A DNA stretch of 21,141 bases, taken from assembly GCA_009784095.1 (NCBI GenBank), contig WRDL01000012.1, positions 1 through 21,141 of the forward strand, given 5' to 3'. The notes beneath the pieces are model-generated. The model was not told where the DNA came from. It did not search any database and saw nothing but the letters and a program-made list of their open reading frames with translations. Source of the stretch: Coriobacteriia bacterium. Lineage in GTDB: Bacteria > Actinomycetota > Coriobacteriia > WRKU01. Below are positions 8,632 through 16,705 of the stretch, one piece after another. Numbering within the stretch: position 1 is the first letter of the stretch; each line of letters begins with the position of its first letter. Position numbers and translations under genes: made by a program.

Positions 8632-9934
8632 GTCTTACCGCCTTGACGAACGCATCGATCTCCTCTTCGGTCCGTTTCTCGGTGACCGCGATCAGGATCG
8701 TTTTATCATCGATGAGTACTCCCGGCAAAAAGCGCTGCTCGACAAGGGTATTGTAGATCTTCTCGAGCTTATGCTCACCGAGGTAGGTAAGCGCGAATTC
8801 GTATCCGTACTCATCTTCATACGCGGGTTCGAACAATCCGGTCGACATAAGCTCACTGGACAGACGATGAGCCTTTTGGACACAGGTCAGCGCTATCTCG
8901 AGTAGCCCGTCTCCACCGACATATCTGAGGTAGGCACCTGCTGCGAGTGCGTTGAGCGCATGATTGCTACAGATATTGCTCGTCGCCTTCTCACGACGAA
9001 TATGTTGCTCGCGTGTCGAGAGGGTGAGTACGAATCCGTCCTTACCATCAACATCGGTAGTGCGTCCCACAATGCGTCCGGGCATCAGTCGCATAAGCTT
9101 ATCGGTCGCCGCAAAATAACCCAGACCGGGTCCTCCGAAGCTTTGCGGGTTCCCAAAACACTGTGCCTCCCCTACCACGATATCGGCGCCTAGTGAGCCG
9201 GGGCTATCCAAGAGCGCAAGCATCATCGGATTTGCGCAGACGACCGCGAGTGAACCTTTTTCATGAGCACTCGTTATCACAGAAGCGATATTCTCGATCG
9301 CACCGATGAAGTTCGGATATCCCACCAGGATGCTCGCGGTGTTCTCGTCTATCGCTTCGGCGAGATCCTCAAAGCTCACGACGCGCACTTGCATAAGACC
9401 GGAAAGCGCATAGGTATCCAGCACCTCAAGGTATTGGGGATGCAGGGTCTGTGATGCTAAGATCTCCGTCCGCTTATTGCGGCTTGCGCGCACTGTCATG
9501 AGAGCGGCTTCAGCGAGAGCTGTCGCGCCATCATACATACTTGCATTCGCGACCTGCATTCCGGTAAGTATGCAGATCGAGGTCTGATACTCAAAGATCG
9601 CTTGAAGCGTGCCTTGGCTGAATTCAGGTTGATAAGGAGTGTACGCGGTGAAGAACTCGGGCTTGCGCAGAATGTGGTCGATGCAGGAGGGGATGTAATG
9701 ATCGTAGCAGCCAGCACCGGCAAAGCTTATCAGTTGGGTGCAGTTGATATTCTTTGACGCGAGAGAGCGCATAAAACGGCTCAGCTCAAGCTCGTCGAGT
9801 CCACCCCCGATCTCCAGTTCGCGATCCAAACGGATGGACTCTGGTATTTCACCTATCAATTCATCGAAATCTGCGACGCCGATGGCGTCGAGCATCAAGG
9901 TGCGTTGCTCAGGTTGGATCGAGAGGTAGTCCAC
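8621..9934 (-). CDS. gcvPA: Glycine dehydrogenase (decarboxylating) subunit 1
   Basis: Partner half of the split P protein; forms the heterotetrameric glycine decarboxylase with GcvPB. 437 residues, the usual length (about 440-450). Recognised by FAGAGCYDHYIPSCIDHI, FFTAYTPYQPEFSQGTLQ and MQVANASMYDGATALAEA, all typical of GcvPA. Start is GTG 9934, placed 13 residues before the family's MLDAIGV segment as expected; there is little Shine-Dalgarno sequence, but the gcvH stop lies 6 bases upstream, so translation may be coupled. The split-subunit form is normal in Firmicutes, archaea and Thermotogae, and differs from the single long GcvP of most aerobic Actinobacteria. Confidence 0.94.
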   Translation of the reverse strand: MDYLSIQPEQRTLMLDAIGVADFDELIGEIPESIRLDRELEIGGGLDELELSRFMRSLASKNINCTQLISFAGAGCYDHYIPSCIDHILRKPEFFTAYTPYQPEFSQGTLQAIFEYQTSICILTGMQVANASMYDGATALAEAALMTVRASRNKRTEILASQTLHPQYLEVLDTYALSGLMQVRVVSFEDLAEAIDENTASILVGYPNFIGAIENIASVITSAHEKGSLAVVCANPMMLALLDSPGSLGADIVVGEAQCFGNPQSFGGPGLGYFAATDKLMRLMPGRIVGRTTDVDGKDGFVLTLSTREQHIRREKATSNICSNHALNALAAGAYLRYVGGDGLLEIALTCVQKAHRLSSELMSTGLFEPAYEDEYGYEFALTYLGEHKLEKIYNTLVEQRFLPGVLIDDKTILIAVTEKRTEEEIDAFVKAVRHAA

Positions 9935-9940
9935 TTCTGG

Positions 9941-10321
9941 TTACAACTCGCTGCAATGGGTATCGTAGGAGTCGCTGTCCAAGAGATCAGAGAGGTCGAC
10001 ATCTCCGTACTCGACTTTTACAAGCCAGCCATCACCGTAACAATCACTGTTGACGAGATCGGGCGCATCGTTGAGTTCCTCATTGACCTCTATGATAGAC
10101 GCATCGATCGGCATCAACAGTTCGGAAACACTTTTTACGCTCTCTACCTCGCCAAATGGTTGTCCCGCCTTAAATCTGTCCCCTACCTCAGGAAGATCGA
10201 CATAAACGATCTCACCCAGTTGATCTTGCGCGAAATCGGTGATCCCAATGACGCTGAACTCGTCTTTTTGGGACAGCCATTCATGGGTGTTGGTGAAGAG
10301 GTATTCTTGTGGACTTGGCAT
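9941..10321 (-). CDS. gcvH: Glycine cleavage system H protein
   Basis: Lipoyl carrier that shuttles the aminomethyl intermediate between the P, T and L proteins. 126 residues, the standard size. Seen: THEWL (12-16), GITDFAQDQLGEIVYVDLP, and the lipoylated lysine K63 in ESVKSVSELL. ATG at 10321 is preceded by AAAGGA about 8 bases upstream. It sits 26 bases after gcvT and 6 bases before gcvPA. The L protein (dihydrolipoamide dehydrogenase) and lipoate ligase or synthase genes are not in the window and must be elsewhere. Confidence 0.95.
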   Translation of the reverse strand: MPSPQEYLFTNTHEWLSQKDEFSVIGITDFAQDQLGEIVYVDLPEVGDRFKAGQPFGEVESVKSVSELLMPIDASIIEVNEELNDAPDLVNSDCYGDGWLVKVEYGDVDLSDLLDSDSYDTHCSEL

Positions 10322-10347
10322 AGAGAGATCCTTTCTATTTACTCTGA

Positions 10348-11430
10348 TTATAGACTAAATGGCGGTTTCACAACCAGCCCGTCGACAAGTTTCTTGCGTA
10401 TCTCGACCTGTACGATCGCGCCCGGTTCCGCGTAGGCGAGTGGTAGGTAAGCGGTCGCCATTCCGAAACCGAAGGTAGGTGAATGAGAGCCACTTCCGAT
10501 GGTCCCGATGAACTTACCGTCGGCCAATACCTTCTGACCTTTTCGAGGTATGCCCCCATCGACACGAAGGTGCACCAGCACCTCATCGGAGCCTTCCTCA
10601 CGTGCTTTGCGTACCGCATCAGCACCGATATAGTCGGTCTTATCCGCTGGGCAGACCCAGCCAAGCCTTGCTTGTATCGGGTCACGAGTCTCATCCATGT
10701 CGTCTCCATAGAGGGGGTAGCCCATCTCCAGGCGAAGGGTGTCTCGTGCCCCGAGACCTACCGGGGTGACTTCAGGAAATGAGAGAAGAACGTTCCACAG
10801 ATCTTTGGCATCCTCTGCGCGAGTGACCAACTCGACGCCGTCCTCACCGGTATATCCGGTCCGAGCCACCAGTACAGGGATACGTCCATCGATGATCGCT
10901 TCATTGAGATTGAACCGCTCAGGAAGCACGTAGTCCTCATCGGTCAGCTCATCCATGATACGGATCATACTCGGTCCCTGCAGCGCGATGAGCGCAGTGC
11001 GCTCTGACTCATCGACCAGTTCGACATCGTCAGGCTTGTGGTCATCCAACCACTCGAAATCTTTCTCATGATTGGCTGCGTTGGCAATGATGAGATACTC
11101 AAAACCGGTGTTGTAGACGATCAGGTCGTCAAGGATCCCGCCTTCCTCATTGAGCATGAGGGTATATTGCGCGGACCCGACATCGTCGATGCGGCCTATC
11201 TCGTTGGTGAGCACTCCTTGAAGGAAGTCTCTGGCACCGGCTCCTGCGACACGGAATTGCGCCATGTGAGACACATCGAAGATACCCGCGGAGCTCCGTG
11301 TAGCTTTATGCTCGTCGATGATACCTTGATACTGAACGGGCATCTCATAGTGAGCGTAGGGGACCATGCGGGCTCCCAACTCGCGGTGTGATTCGTATAG
11401 AGGAGTGCGGCTCAGATCTTCTTTGCTCAT
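10348..11430 (-). CDS. gcvT: Aminomethyltransferase (glycine cleavage T protein)
   Basis: Transfers the methylene group from aminomethyl-lipoyl-GcvH to tetrahydrofolate, releasing ammonia and giving 5,10-methylene-THF. 360 residues. Seen: RTPLYESHRELGARMVP near the start, FDVSHM (51-56), LNEEGGILDDLIVY with D101 matching the catalytic Asp of the family, RTGYTGEDGVE and the C-terminal Gly-rich VGLGARDTLRLEMGYPLYG. The start at 11430 is chosen over an in-frame ATG at 11466, because AAGGAGAG lies just upstream of it and the family begins here. It is the first gcv gene, 41 bases after dacA. No room exists for a glycine riboswitch in front of it. Confidence 0.95.
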   Translation of the reverse strand: MSKEDLSRTPLYESHRELGARMVPYAHYEMPVQYQGIIDEHKATRSSAGIFDVSHMAQFRVAGAGARDFLQGVLTNEIGRIDDVGSAQYTLMLNEEGGILDDLIVYNTGFEYLIIANAANHEKDFEWLDDHKPDDVELVDESERTALIALQGPSMIRIMDELTDEDYVLPERFNLNEAIIDGRIPVLVARTGYTGEDGVELVTRAEDAKDLWNVLLSFPEVTPVGLGARDTLRLEMGYPLYGDDMDETRDPIQARLGWVCPADKTDYIGADAVRKAREEGSDEVLVHLRVDGGIPRKGQKVLADGKFIGTIGSGSHSPTFGFGMATAYLPLAYAEPGAIVQVEIRKKLVDGLVVKPPFSL

Positions 11431-11471
11431 GTTCTCTCCTTCTTGTGCGACCAAATGATCGCGCATTATGT

Positions 11472-12701
11472 CTATTCACTCGTATCGAGTAAGATACTTG
11501 ATCTTGATCCTCCGCTCACCCAACGCCAAGCACGAGTAAGCGCGATCTTGATCGATTGGAAAAACGTCGGCTTTTCCACTTCTTCAAAGGAGACCAGCGG
11601 CTCCGAGGCGATCTCTTCACCGTTTTGAGTGAAGGTGATGGAACCGACGACGGTCGAAGTTGTCACCGGCGATGAGATCGGCGCGATATCGATCGTATGT
11701 TCGATCGGACCGACCAGATCATAATAGACCGCTGTCACATCGTCGATCAATCCCACGCGCACCTCAGTGTCAAGATGATCGGTAACCTCTACAGATCCGA
11801 GTTCGGTACCTGCTTCCATCAATAGGCGTCGACCATAATGCTCGAATCCGAACGTGAGCAGGTCTCTGGTCTCTTGGAATCGTTCCTCTTCGCTCGCGGT
11901 CCCAAGGACCACACTATAGATCTCGACCTCATCACGAAGTGCACTACCGGCCAAACAATTGCCCGCCGCATCGGTCATGCCGGTCTTCACACCGTTTGCT
12001 CCGACGAACGTGGTCAAAAGGAGATTGGTGTTCTCTTGCGGGATTCCATCGATCCCATCAAATTGGTGCGTCCCGACGATCTCTCTAAAGAGAGGGAGCT
12101 TCATCGCGTAACTTACCATGGTCGCTACGTCTTGCGCACAGCTATAGTGCTCCTCGTCATCGAAGCCCTGCGGGTTAGTGAAGTGGGTATGCTTCAGTCC
12201 GAGATCGGTCGCTTTTTTGTTCATCATCGCGACAAAGGTGCTTTCATCTCCGCCGATGTGTTCGGCCAGAGTGACCGCAGCATCATTACCGGAGACGATC
12301 AACATCGCATAAAGCAGATAACGCACCGTGTAGACCTGGCCTTGCTCAAAAGAAGCGGTCGATCCTCCGACCGTTGCGGCCTCCCACGAAACGACCGCTT
12401 CCTCTTCAAGTCTATCTGCCTCGATAGTGATGATCGCCGTCATCACTTTCGTGATGCTGGCGATCGAGCGGTTGTCTTCAGGCGCGCGTGCCCAAAGCAC
12501 TGTTCCTGAACGAGTCATGAGATAACCGGATGGAGCGTCGATGTCGACCATCTGATCTGCGAGGATCCCTCTTTGAGTAAAAGGAACTCCCGCGATAAGA
12601 TCGTTCTCTAATACGATCGCGAAGCACGGGAGTGGGAACGCCCCCAGTACGATCAGGAAGACAAGAAACGCCGCGACCGGCGAGACAACCCTTCTATGCA
12701 T
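11472..12701 (-). CDS. dacA: D-alanyl-D-alanine carboxypeptidase (penicillin-binding protein 5/6 type)
   Basis: Trims the terminal D-Ala from peptidoglycan stem peptides outside the membrane (peptidase family S11). 409 residues. An N-terminal signal peptide spans about residues 1-28. The three serine-carboxypeptidase motifs are clear: SITK (82-85, nucleophile S82), SGN (137-139) and KTG (239-241). A C-terminal beta domain is followed by a basic, amphipathic segment (about 375-400, with several Trp and Arg residues) that could lie on the membrane. The ATG at 12701 overlaps the end of the upstream ACT gene by 8 bases, so the two are translated together. Confidence 0.9.
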   Translation of the reverse strand: MHRRVVSPVAAFLVFLIVLGAFPLPCFAIVLENDLIAGVPFTQRGILADQMVDIDAPSGYLMTRSGTVLWARAPEDNRSIASITKVMTAIITIEADRLEEEAVVSWEAATVGGSTASFEQGQVYTVRYLLYAMLIVSGNDAAVTLAEHIGGDESTFVAMMNKKATDLGLKHTHFTNPQGFDDEEHYSCAQDVATMVSYAMKLPLFREIVGTHQFDGIDGIPQENTNLLLTTFVGANGVKTGMTDAAGNCLAGSALRDEVEIYSVVLGTASEEERFQETRDLLTFGFEHYGRRLLMEAGTELGSVEVTDHLDTEVRVGLIDDVTAVYYDLVGPIEHTIDIAPISSPVTTSTVVGSITFTQNGEEIASEPLVSFEEVEKPTFFQSIKIALTRAWRWVSGGSRSSILLDTSE

Positions 12702-13113
12702 TCAAATCCTCAAGTTCAAGAACGCGATAACCCGCCTCTACGATCGAAGGAATGCATTCCGCACTGTCGAGCCGGAACACATTGACTGCACCTCCGGTCA
12801 CAGGATGCACAAAACAATAGCAGTAGCTGATGTCGAAATTCCTCGTGGCGATGATATCGAGGAGCTCTCCGAGCTCGCCGGGTTTATCAGTTATCGCGAC
12901 CGCGCACACATCATGCACTTGAGCGGAGATGCCCTTGTCCTTAAGCGCGGTTGCCGCACCCTCAGGGTCGTTAACGATGATACGTGCGACTCCGAAGTCC
13001 TCGGTGTCAGCTACCATCAGCGCATGCATGTTGTGCCCAGCTTCTCCCAAGATACGAGTCGCTTCCGCTAATCTTCCCGGAGAGTTCTCTAAAAAGACCG
13101 ATAACTGTTTCAT
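12694..13113 (-). CDS. Tandem ACT-domain protein linked to aryl-CoA ligase
   Basis: 139 residues made of two ACT domains (about 1-66 and 67-139), beginning SVFLENSPGRLAEATRIL and repeating the pattern at VAITDKPGELGELLDIIA. ACT domains bind amino acids and other small ligands. Small double-ACT proteins next to phenylacetate-CoA ligase genes are a recurring pair in anaerobic bacteria and archaea, and are presumed to sense aromatic amino acids or their products; that role is inferred. Its ATG lies within the paaK stop as ATGA (13110-13113), so it is translationally coupled. No DNA-binding or catalytic domain is present. Confidence 0.87.
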   Translation of the reverse strand: MKQLSVFLENSPGRLAEATRILGEAGHNMHALMVADTEDFGVARIIVNDPEGAATALKDKGISAQVHDVCAVAITDKPGELGELLDIIATRNFDISYCYCFVHPVTGGAVNVFRLDSAECIPSIVEAGYRVLELEDLNA

Positions 13114-14417
13114 TCCTGACTCCCCTCTCCTCTCAGGTCGACAACCCGTTGAGCTTTACCCTCACTTCTCTCGATGCTACCCGGCTCGACCAATTTGACC
13201 TTGACCGAGACCGCTAGTGCGCTCGCGATAGCACCGCTGACTTTTTTGGTGATCGCTTCAAGAGATTTGATCTCGTCGAAGTCGACCTCATCGCTGAGTT
13301 CGACTCTCACCTCAACATCATCGAGAGAACCTCTTTTCGTCAGGATTATCTGATAATGGGGAGCCGCCTCAGGGATGTCGAGCAGGATCTGTTCGATCTG
13401 GGTCGGATAGACATTGACACCGCGAATGATGAGCATATCATCGCTACGTCCGGTAATACGTTCGAGACGGCGTGTCGTGCGACCGCATGGGCATTCTCCG
13501 GGAACGATACGACTGATATCTCTGGTCCGATATCTCAACAGCGGGATACCTTGCTTGGTCAGTGTAGTGATCGCCACTTCACCGTACTCCCCGTCTTCGA
13601 CCGGTTCGAGTGTTTCAGTGTCGAGTATCTCTATGATGAAGTGGTCTTCATTGATATGGAGCCCATCGTGTTGCTCGCACTCGAATCCGACGCCGGGTCC
13701 GAGTACCTCGGAAAGCCCGTAGATATCATACGCTTCGATACCGAACGCATTCTCGAGCTGGGTTCGCAGATTCTCGCTCCATGGTTCAGCGCCGAATATG
13801 CCAAAACGGAGTGGGAGATCATCGAAGTCGACCCCCATCTTCTGTGCGGTCTCGGCGACCAAGAGCGCATAACTGGGGGTCGCCGCAAAACCGGTCACGC
13901 CGAAGTCGGCAAGAACCTGTATCTGTCGCTTTGTGTTTCCTCCGGATACCGGGATAACGGTCGCTCCCATATGCTCGACCCCATGATGCACACCAAGTCC
14001 TCCCGTGAAGAGTCCATAACCGAAGCTGACCTGGATGATATCTGATTTATCCGCTCCGGCCGCATCAAGTGCCCGCGCTATGAGCGACGACCACATATCA
14101 AGATCTTCAGCGGTATATCCCACGACGGTGATCTGCCCGGTCGTACCGCTCGAACTGTGCACACGCACGATCTCACTGATAGGTACCGCGAAAAGATCAT
14201 AGGGATATGCGGCGCGCAGATCGTTCTTGACCGTGAACGGAAGCTTGATGACATCCTCGACATGGGAGATATCGTCCGGTGTGATCCCCAGTTCATCGAA
14301 TTTCTTAGTGTATGCCGGTACCTTCTCATAGACGCGCTGACAGATCTCTCTCAGTCGCTCGGCTTGTAATTCGTCGAGCTCAGAGCGTGTCATGGTCTGT
14401 TGCTTTTTGTCTCGCAT
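13110..14417 (-). CDS. paaK: Phenylacetate-CoA ligase family enzyme
   Basis: AMP-forming ligase that activates phenylacetate or a related aryl acid (for example indoleacetate) to its CoA thioester. 435 residues, typical of PaaK. Seen: the phosphate-binding loop SSSGTTG (88-94), the adenylate-binding segment YGLSEVLGPGVGFEC, YRTRDISRIV, CPCGRTTRRLERITGRSDD with the MLIIRGVNVYPTQIE hinge region, and a C-terminal domain ending in GKAQRVVDLR. GGGGAGGGG lies 9 bases upstream of the ATG. It is 4 bases downstream of pgsA and overlaps the ACT gene. No indolepyruvate oxidoreductase (iorAB), often its neighbour, is in this window, so the exact substrate is uncertain. Confidence 0.9.
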   Translation of the reverse strand: MRDKKQQTMTRSELDELQAERLREICQRVYEKVPAYTKKFDELGITPDDISHVEDVIKLPFTVKNDLRAAYPYDLFAVPISEIVRVHSSSGTTGQITVVGYTAEDLDMWSSLIARALDAAGADKSDIIQVSFGYGLFTGGLGVHHGVEHMGATVIPVSGGNTKRQIQVLADFGVTGFAATPSYALLVAETAQKMGVDFDDLPLRFGIFGAEPWSENLRTQLENAFGIEAYDIYGLSEVLGPGVGFECEQHDGLHINEDHFIIEILDTETLEPVEDGEYGEVAITTLTKQGIPLLRYRTRDISRIVPGECPCGRTTRRLERITGRSDDMLIIRGVNVYPTQIEQILLDIPEAAPHYQIILTKRGSLDDVEVRVELSDEVDFDEIKSLEAITKKVSGAIASALAVSVKVKLVEPGSIERSEGKAQRVVDLRGEGSQE

Positions 14418-14421
14418 TAAG

Positions 14422-15090
14422 TCAGTCCCCTCCCCGTTTCGCCATATTTATCGGATCTGGAAGTGTTTTACTCTCGAAATCGTGATTGTGTTTCTTGACA
14501 AGCGCGATAGCACGATACCAGATCATGGTGATCATTGAGAGAGTGAACCCTATATAGACTACCCAGATCCATATACAGTACTCCTTGGCGTTGAATCCGG
14601 GCAACCAAGAAATATCGGTCCACCCCAGCCCTTGGGCAAGCGGCCAATTCAAGATCAACCCAGAGAAACCGATGTAGAGAGCGGTCGTCGCGATCTTTCC
14701 GATATACAGGATCCGCACACGCTCGATCCCCATAGCGCGCAGTCTTGCCGAGCCGTAGAGAAGGTACACATCGCGTGCGATGAGTCCGACTACGATCCAG
14801 AGAGGTAGTCGGCCGAGAAGATAGAGTCCGCCGACACCGCAGAGCAAGAGTAAGCGGTCGACCAGAGGGTCGAGCATCGATCCGAGCTCGCTTTCGGTCC
14901 CTGTCAGTCGTGCGATATACCCGTCGACGAAGTCACTTGCCGCAGCGACCGCGAATAGGACGAAAGCCAATTTGTTCTCAGTGGTAGCGACAAGAACGGT
15001 GAAGGCCACGGGCACAAGGATCAGTCGTACGATCGTTATGACGTTCGGTACGGTAAGGATTTCCTGTGTCCGATTATCTTGCGTATTCAT
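14422..15090 (-). CDS. pgsA: CDP-alcohol phosphatidyltransferase (phosphatidylglycerophosphate synthase type)
   Basis: Membrane enzyme that joins a CDP-diacylglycerol phosphatidyl group to an alcohol such as glycerol-3-phosphate. 222 residues with several hydrophobic helices. The family motif is complete: D53, D56-G57, A60-R61, G70, D74 and D78, which bind the metal and CDP. PgsA is the likeliest assignment; a eukaryote-like cardiolipin synthase (CrdS) or phosphatidylinositol-phosphate synthase of Actinobacteria shares the same motif and cannot be excluded. It is the first gene of the long same-strand run. The ATG has no Shine-Dalgarno sequence but a -10-like box 7 bases upstream. Confidence 0.85.
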   Translation of the reverse strand: MNTQDNRTQEILTVPNVITIVRLILVPVAFTVLVATTENKLAFVLFAVAAASDFVDGYIARLTGTESELGSMLDPLVDRLLLLCGVGGLYLLGRLPLWIVVGLIARDVYLLYGSARLRAMGIERVRILYIGKIATTALYIGFSGLILNWPLAQGLGWTDISWLPGFNAKEYCIWIWVVYIGFTLSMITMIWYRAIALVKKHNHDFESKTLPDPINMAKRGGD

Positions 15091-15097
15091 GCAGGTT

Positions 15098-15103
15098 ATT
15101 CTA
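15098..15103 (-). promoter_or_regulatory. -10 box for a probably leaderless pgsA transcript
   Basis: On the minus strand TAGAAT is followed by seven bases and then the pgsA ATG (15090-15088). Transcription starting 6-8 bases after the -10 would begin at or next to the ATG, giving a leaderless mRNA, which fits the missing ribosome binding site. The -35 region is poor (no good TTGACA match at 16-18 bases). Leaderless genes are common in Actinobacteria. Confidence 0.5.
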
Positions 15104-15184
15104 CCATTCCCCGTTGCACCAAGACGGCATTGACGTCACCGGATCCTTGAATGACTAAGTAGTATGAAAGGTAAGCGTAAAGAG

Positions 15185-16513
15185 CTAAAGAAGAGGTAGG
15201 TAGCGATCGATCTCCCAGCGTGAGACGCGGGTCCGGTAGGCATCCCACTCCTCGCGTTTATTACGCAAAAGATATTCGAACACTTCATCTCCAAGGCACT
15301 CGCGCATCAGAGTCGATTCCTCGAAACGGTCGATAGCCTGGTTCAAATCCCCGGGAAGGAGCTCGATGCCTGAGGACTTGAGCTTCTTCGCGGACATCAT
15401 ATGGACGTCGCTGGTCACATTCTCGGGCGGGATGAGACCGCGCTCGATGCCGTCAAGACCTGCCGCGAGCATGACCGCGAACGCGAGATAGGGACTACAT
15501 GCCGGATCGGGACTTCGAAGCTCTATCCGCGTCGATTGTTCCTTACCCGGCTTATACAAGGGGATGCGGACGAGTGAACTGCGATTTCGGTGCGCCCAAC
15601 AGATGTAGATCGGGGCTTCATATCCACTCACAAGACGCTTGTAGCTGTTCACCCATTGGTTCGTGACCAAGGAGAATGCCGGCGCATGCTCAAGAAGACC
15701 CGCTATGTAAGACATACAGGTATCGCTTAAGTTAAAGCGTGCGTTCGCATCAAAGAACGCATTTTTGTCACCGGTGAAGAGTGATTGGTGCACATGCATT
15801 CCATTTCCCGCCTCGCCATGTATCGGCTTTGGCATGAACGTCGCATATACGCCATTGCGCAGAGCGACCTCTTTGACGATCACACGATACATGATGACCG
15901 CGTCCGCCATCTTGAGCGCCTCTTGGAAGCGCAGGTCGATCTCATGCTGGGAAGGACCGACTTCATGATGGCTGTATTCGACTTGGATACCAGCTTTGCG
16001 TAACTCGCGTACCGTCTCGCCGCGCAGATCGAAAGAGAGATCACGTACACTCTGATCGAAATAACCGGCGGTATCGACGACCTTGGGCTTCTTGTCGTTC
16101 TTGAGATAGTAATACTCCAACTCAGGACCGACATAGAACGTGTAACCCTTCTCGGCTGCTTTGCGAAGCTGTCGCTTGAGGACTTCTCGGGGATCTCCGG
16201 CGAACGGCTCGCCATCAGGTGTCACGATGTTGCAATGCATAATTGCGATCAACTCGCCGCTGTTACGCCAACGTGTCAGTTGGAGAGTGGAAGGGTCAGG
16301 GATCGCAATCATGTCAGATTCCTCGGTACGCGAGAATCCTTGGATGGAAGACCCGTCAAAACCCATGCCTTCGGTCATCGCATTGTCGAGCTCATCGACG
16401 GTCAGTACAAGTGTTTTAAGAAAACCGAGAATGTCGGTGAACCACAAATGTATGAATTCGACTCCCGCATCCTTGATCGTCCTGGTCGTTTCTTCGCGTA
16501 ATTGTTGATCCAT
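15185..16513 (-). CDS. glnA: Glutamine synthetase, class I (alpha-type, not adenylylated)
   Basis: Makes glutamine from glutamate, ammonia and ATP; cytosolic dodecamer. 442 residues, the GSI-alpha length. Seen: MGFDGSSIQGF near residue 50, the metal-binding GPELEYYYL, EVGPSQHEIDLRF, EAGNGMHVHQSLF, and the ATP/glutamate segment NSYKRLVSGYEAPIYICWAHRNRSS. The C-terminal tyrosine motif used for adenylylation in GSI-beta (NLYDLP) is replaced here by IELLPGD, so control by GlnE-type adenylylation is not expected; feedback inhibition is the usual mode for this subtype. It stands alone between pgsA and the tRNA, with its own probable promoter. The ammonia it assimilates could come from glycine cleavage (inference). 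Confidence 0.95.
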   Translation of the reverse strand: MDQQLREETTRTIKDAGVEFIHLWFTDILGFLKTLVLTVDELDNAMTEGMGFDGSSIQGFSRTEESDMIAIPDPSTLQLTRWRNSGELIAIMHCNIVTPDGEPFAGDPREVLKRQLRKAAEKGYTFYVGPELEYYYLKNDKKPKVVDTAGYFDQSVRDLSFDLRGETVRELRKAGIQVEYSHHEVGPSQHEIDLRFQEALKMADAVIMYRVIVKEVALRNGVYATFMPKPIHGEAGNGMHVHQSLFTGDKNAFFDANARFNLSDTCMSYIAGLLEHAPAFSLVTNQWVNSYKRLVSGYEAPIYICWAHRNRSSLVRIPLYKPGKEQSTRIELRSPDPACSPYLAFAVMLAAGLDGIERGLIPPENVTSDVHMMSAKKLKSSGIELLPGDLNQAIDRFEESTLMRECLGDEVFEYLLRNKREEWDAYRTRVSRWEIDRYLPLL

Positions 16514-16531
16514 TATGCCTACCCAACTATC

Positions 16532-16560
16532 AGTCTACATGTCGCATTCATTGCTATTAA
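16532..16560 (-). promoter_or_regulatory. Probable glnA promoter
   Basis: On the minus strand TTAATA (16560-16555) and TAGACT (16537-16532) are separated by 17 bases, each matching four of six consensus bases. The -10 lies 18 bases before the ATG, leaving room for a short leader with a weak GGGTAGG ribosome binding site. The same TAGACTGA sequence forms the -10 of the neighbouring tRNA-Pro promoter. Confidence 0.5.
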
Positions 16561-16611
16561 CGGGACCGTTCAATATTTCATCGAAAGTTTTTCACGTGAT
16601 TTGCATGGATT

Positions 16612-16688
16612 TGGTCGGGCAGACAGGATTTGAACCTGCGACCACTTGACCCCCAGTCAAGTGCGCTACCAAACTGCGCTACTGCCCG
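16612..16688 (-). tRNA. tRNA-Pro (anticodon GGG) with encoded CCA
   Basis: The minus strand folds as a standard cloverleaf. The acceptor stem CGGGCAG pairs with CTGCCCG, followed by discriminator A and an encoded CCA. After T8-A9, the D stem is GCGC/GCGC. The anticodon stem CTTGA/TCAAG carries the loop CTGGGGG with anticodon GGG (16654-16652). The T arm contains CAGGTTCAAATCCTG. It reads proline codons CCC and CCT. The 5' leader from the upstream promoter would be only about 10 bases. No T-rich terminator hairpin is seen after it. Confidence 0.95.
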
Positions 16689-16705
16689 ACAAATGACGGT
16701 TATTC

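Noticed and set aside
11431..11471. Glycine riboswitch before gcvT
   Set aside because: Only 41 bases separate dacA and gcvT, too few for the aptamer.
11838..12509. 223-codon open frame on the + strand opposite dacA
   Set aside because: Its sequence has no recognisable domain and the opposite strand encodes all three carboxypeptidase motifs; it is a shadow frame.
13356..14045. 229-codon open frame on the + strand opposite paaK
   Set aside because: It is a shadow of the ligase gene, whose motifs are continuous on the minus strand.
15185..16513. Adenylylation control of GlnA
   Set aside because: The tyrosine motif of adenylylated enzymes is replaced by IELLPGD.
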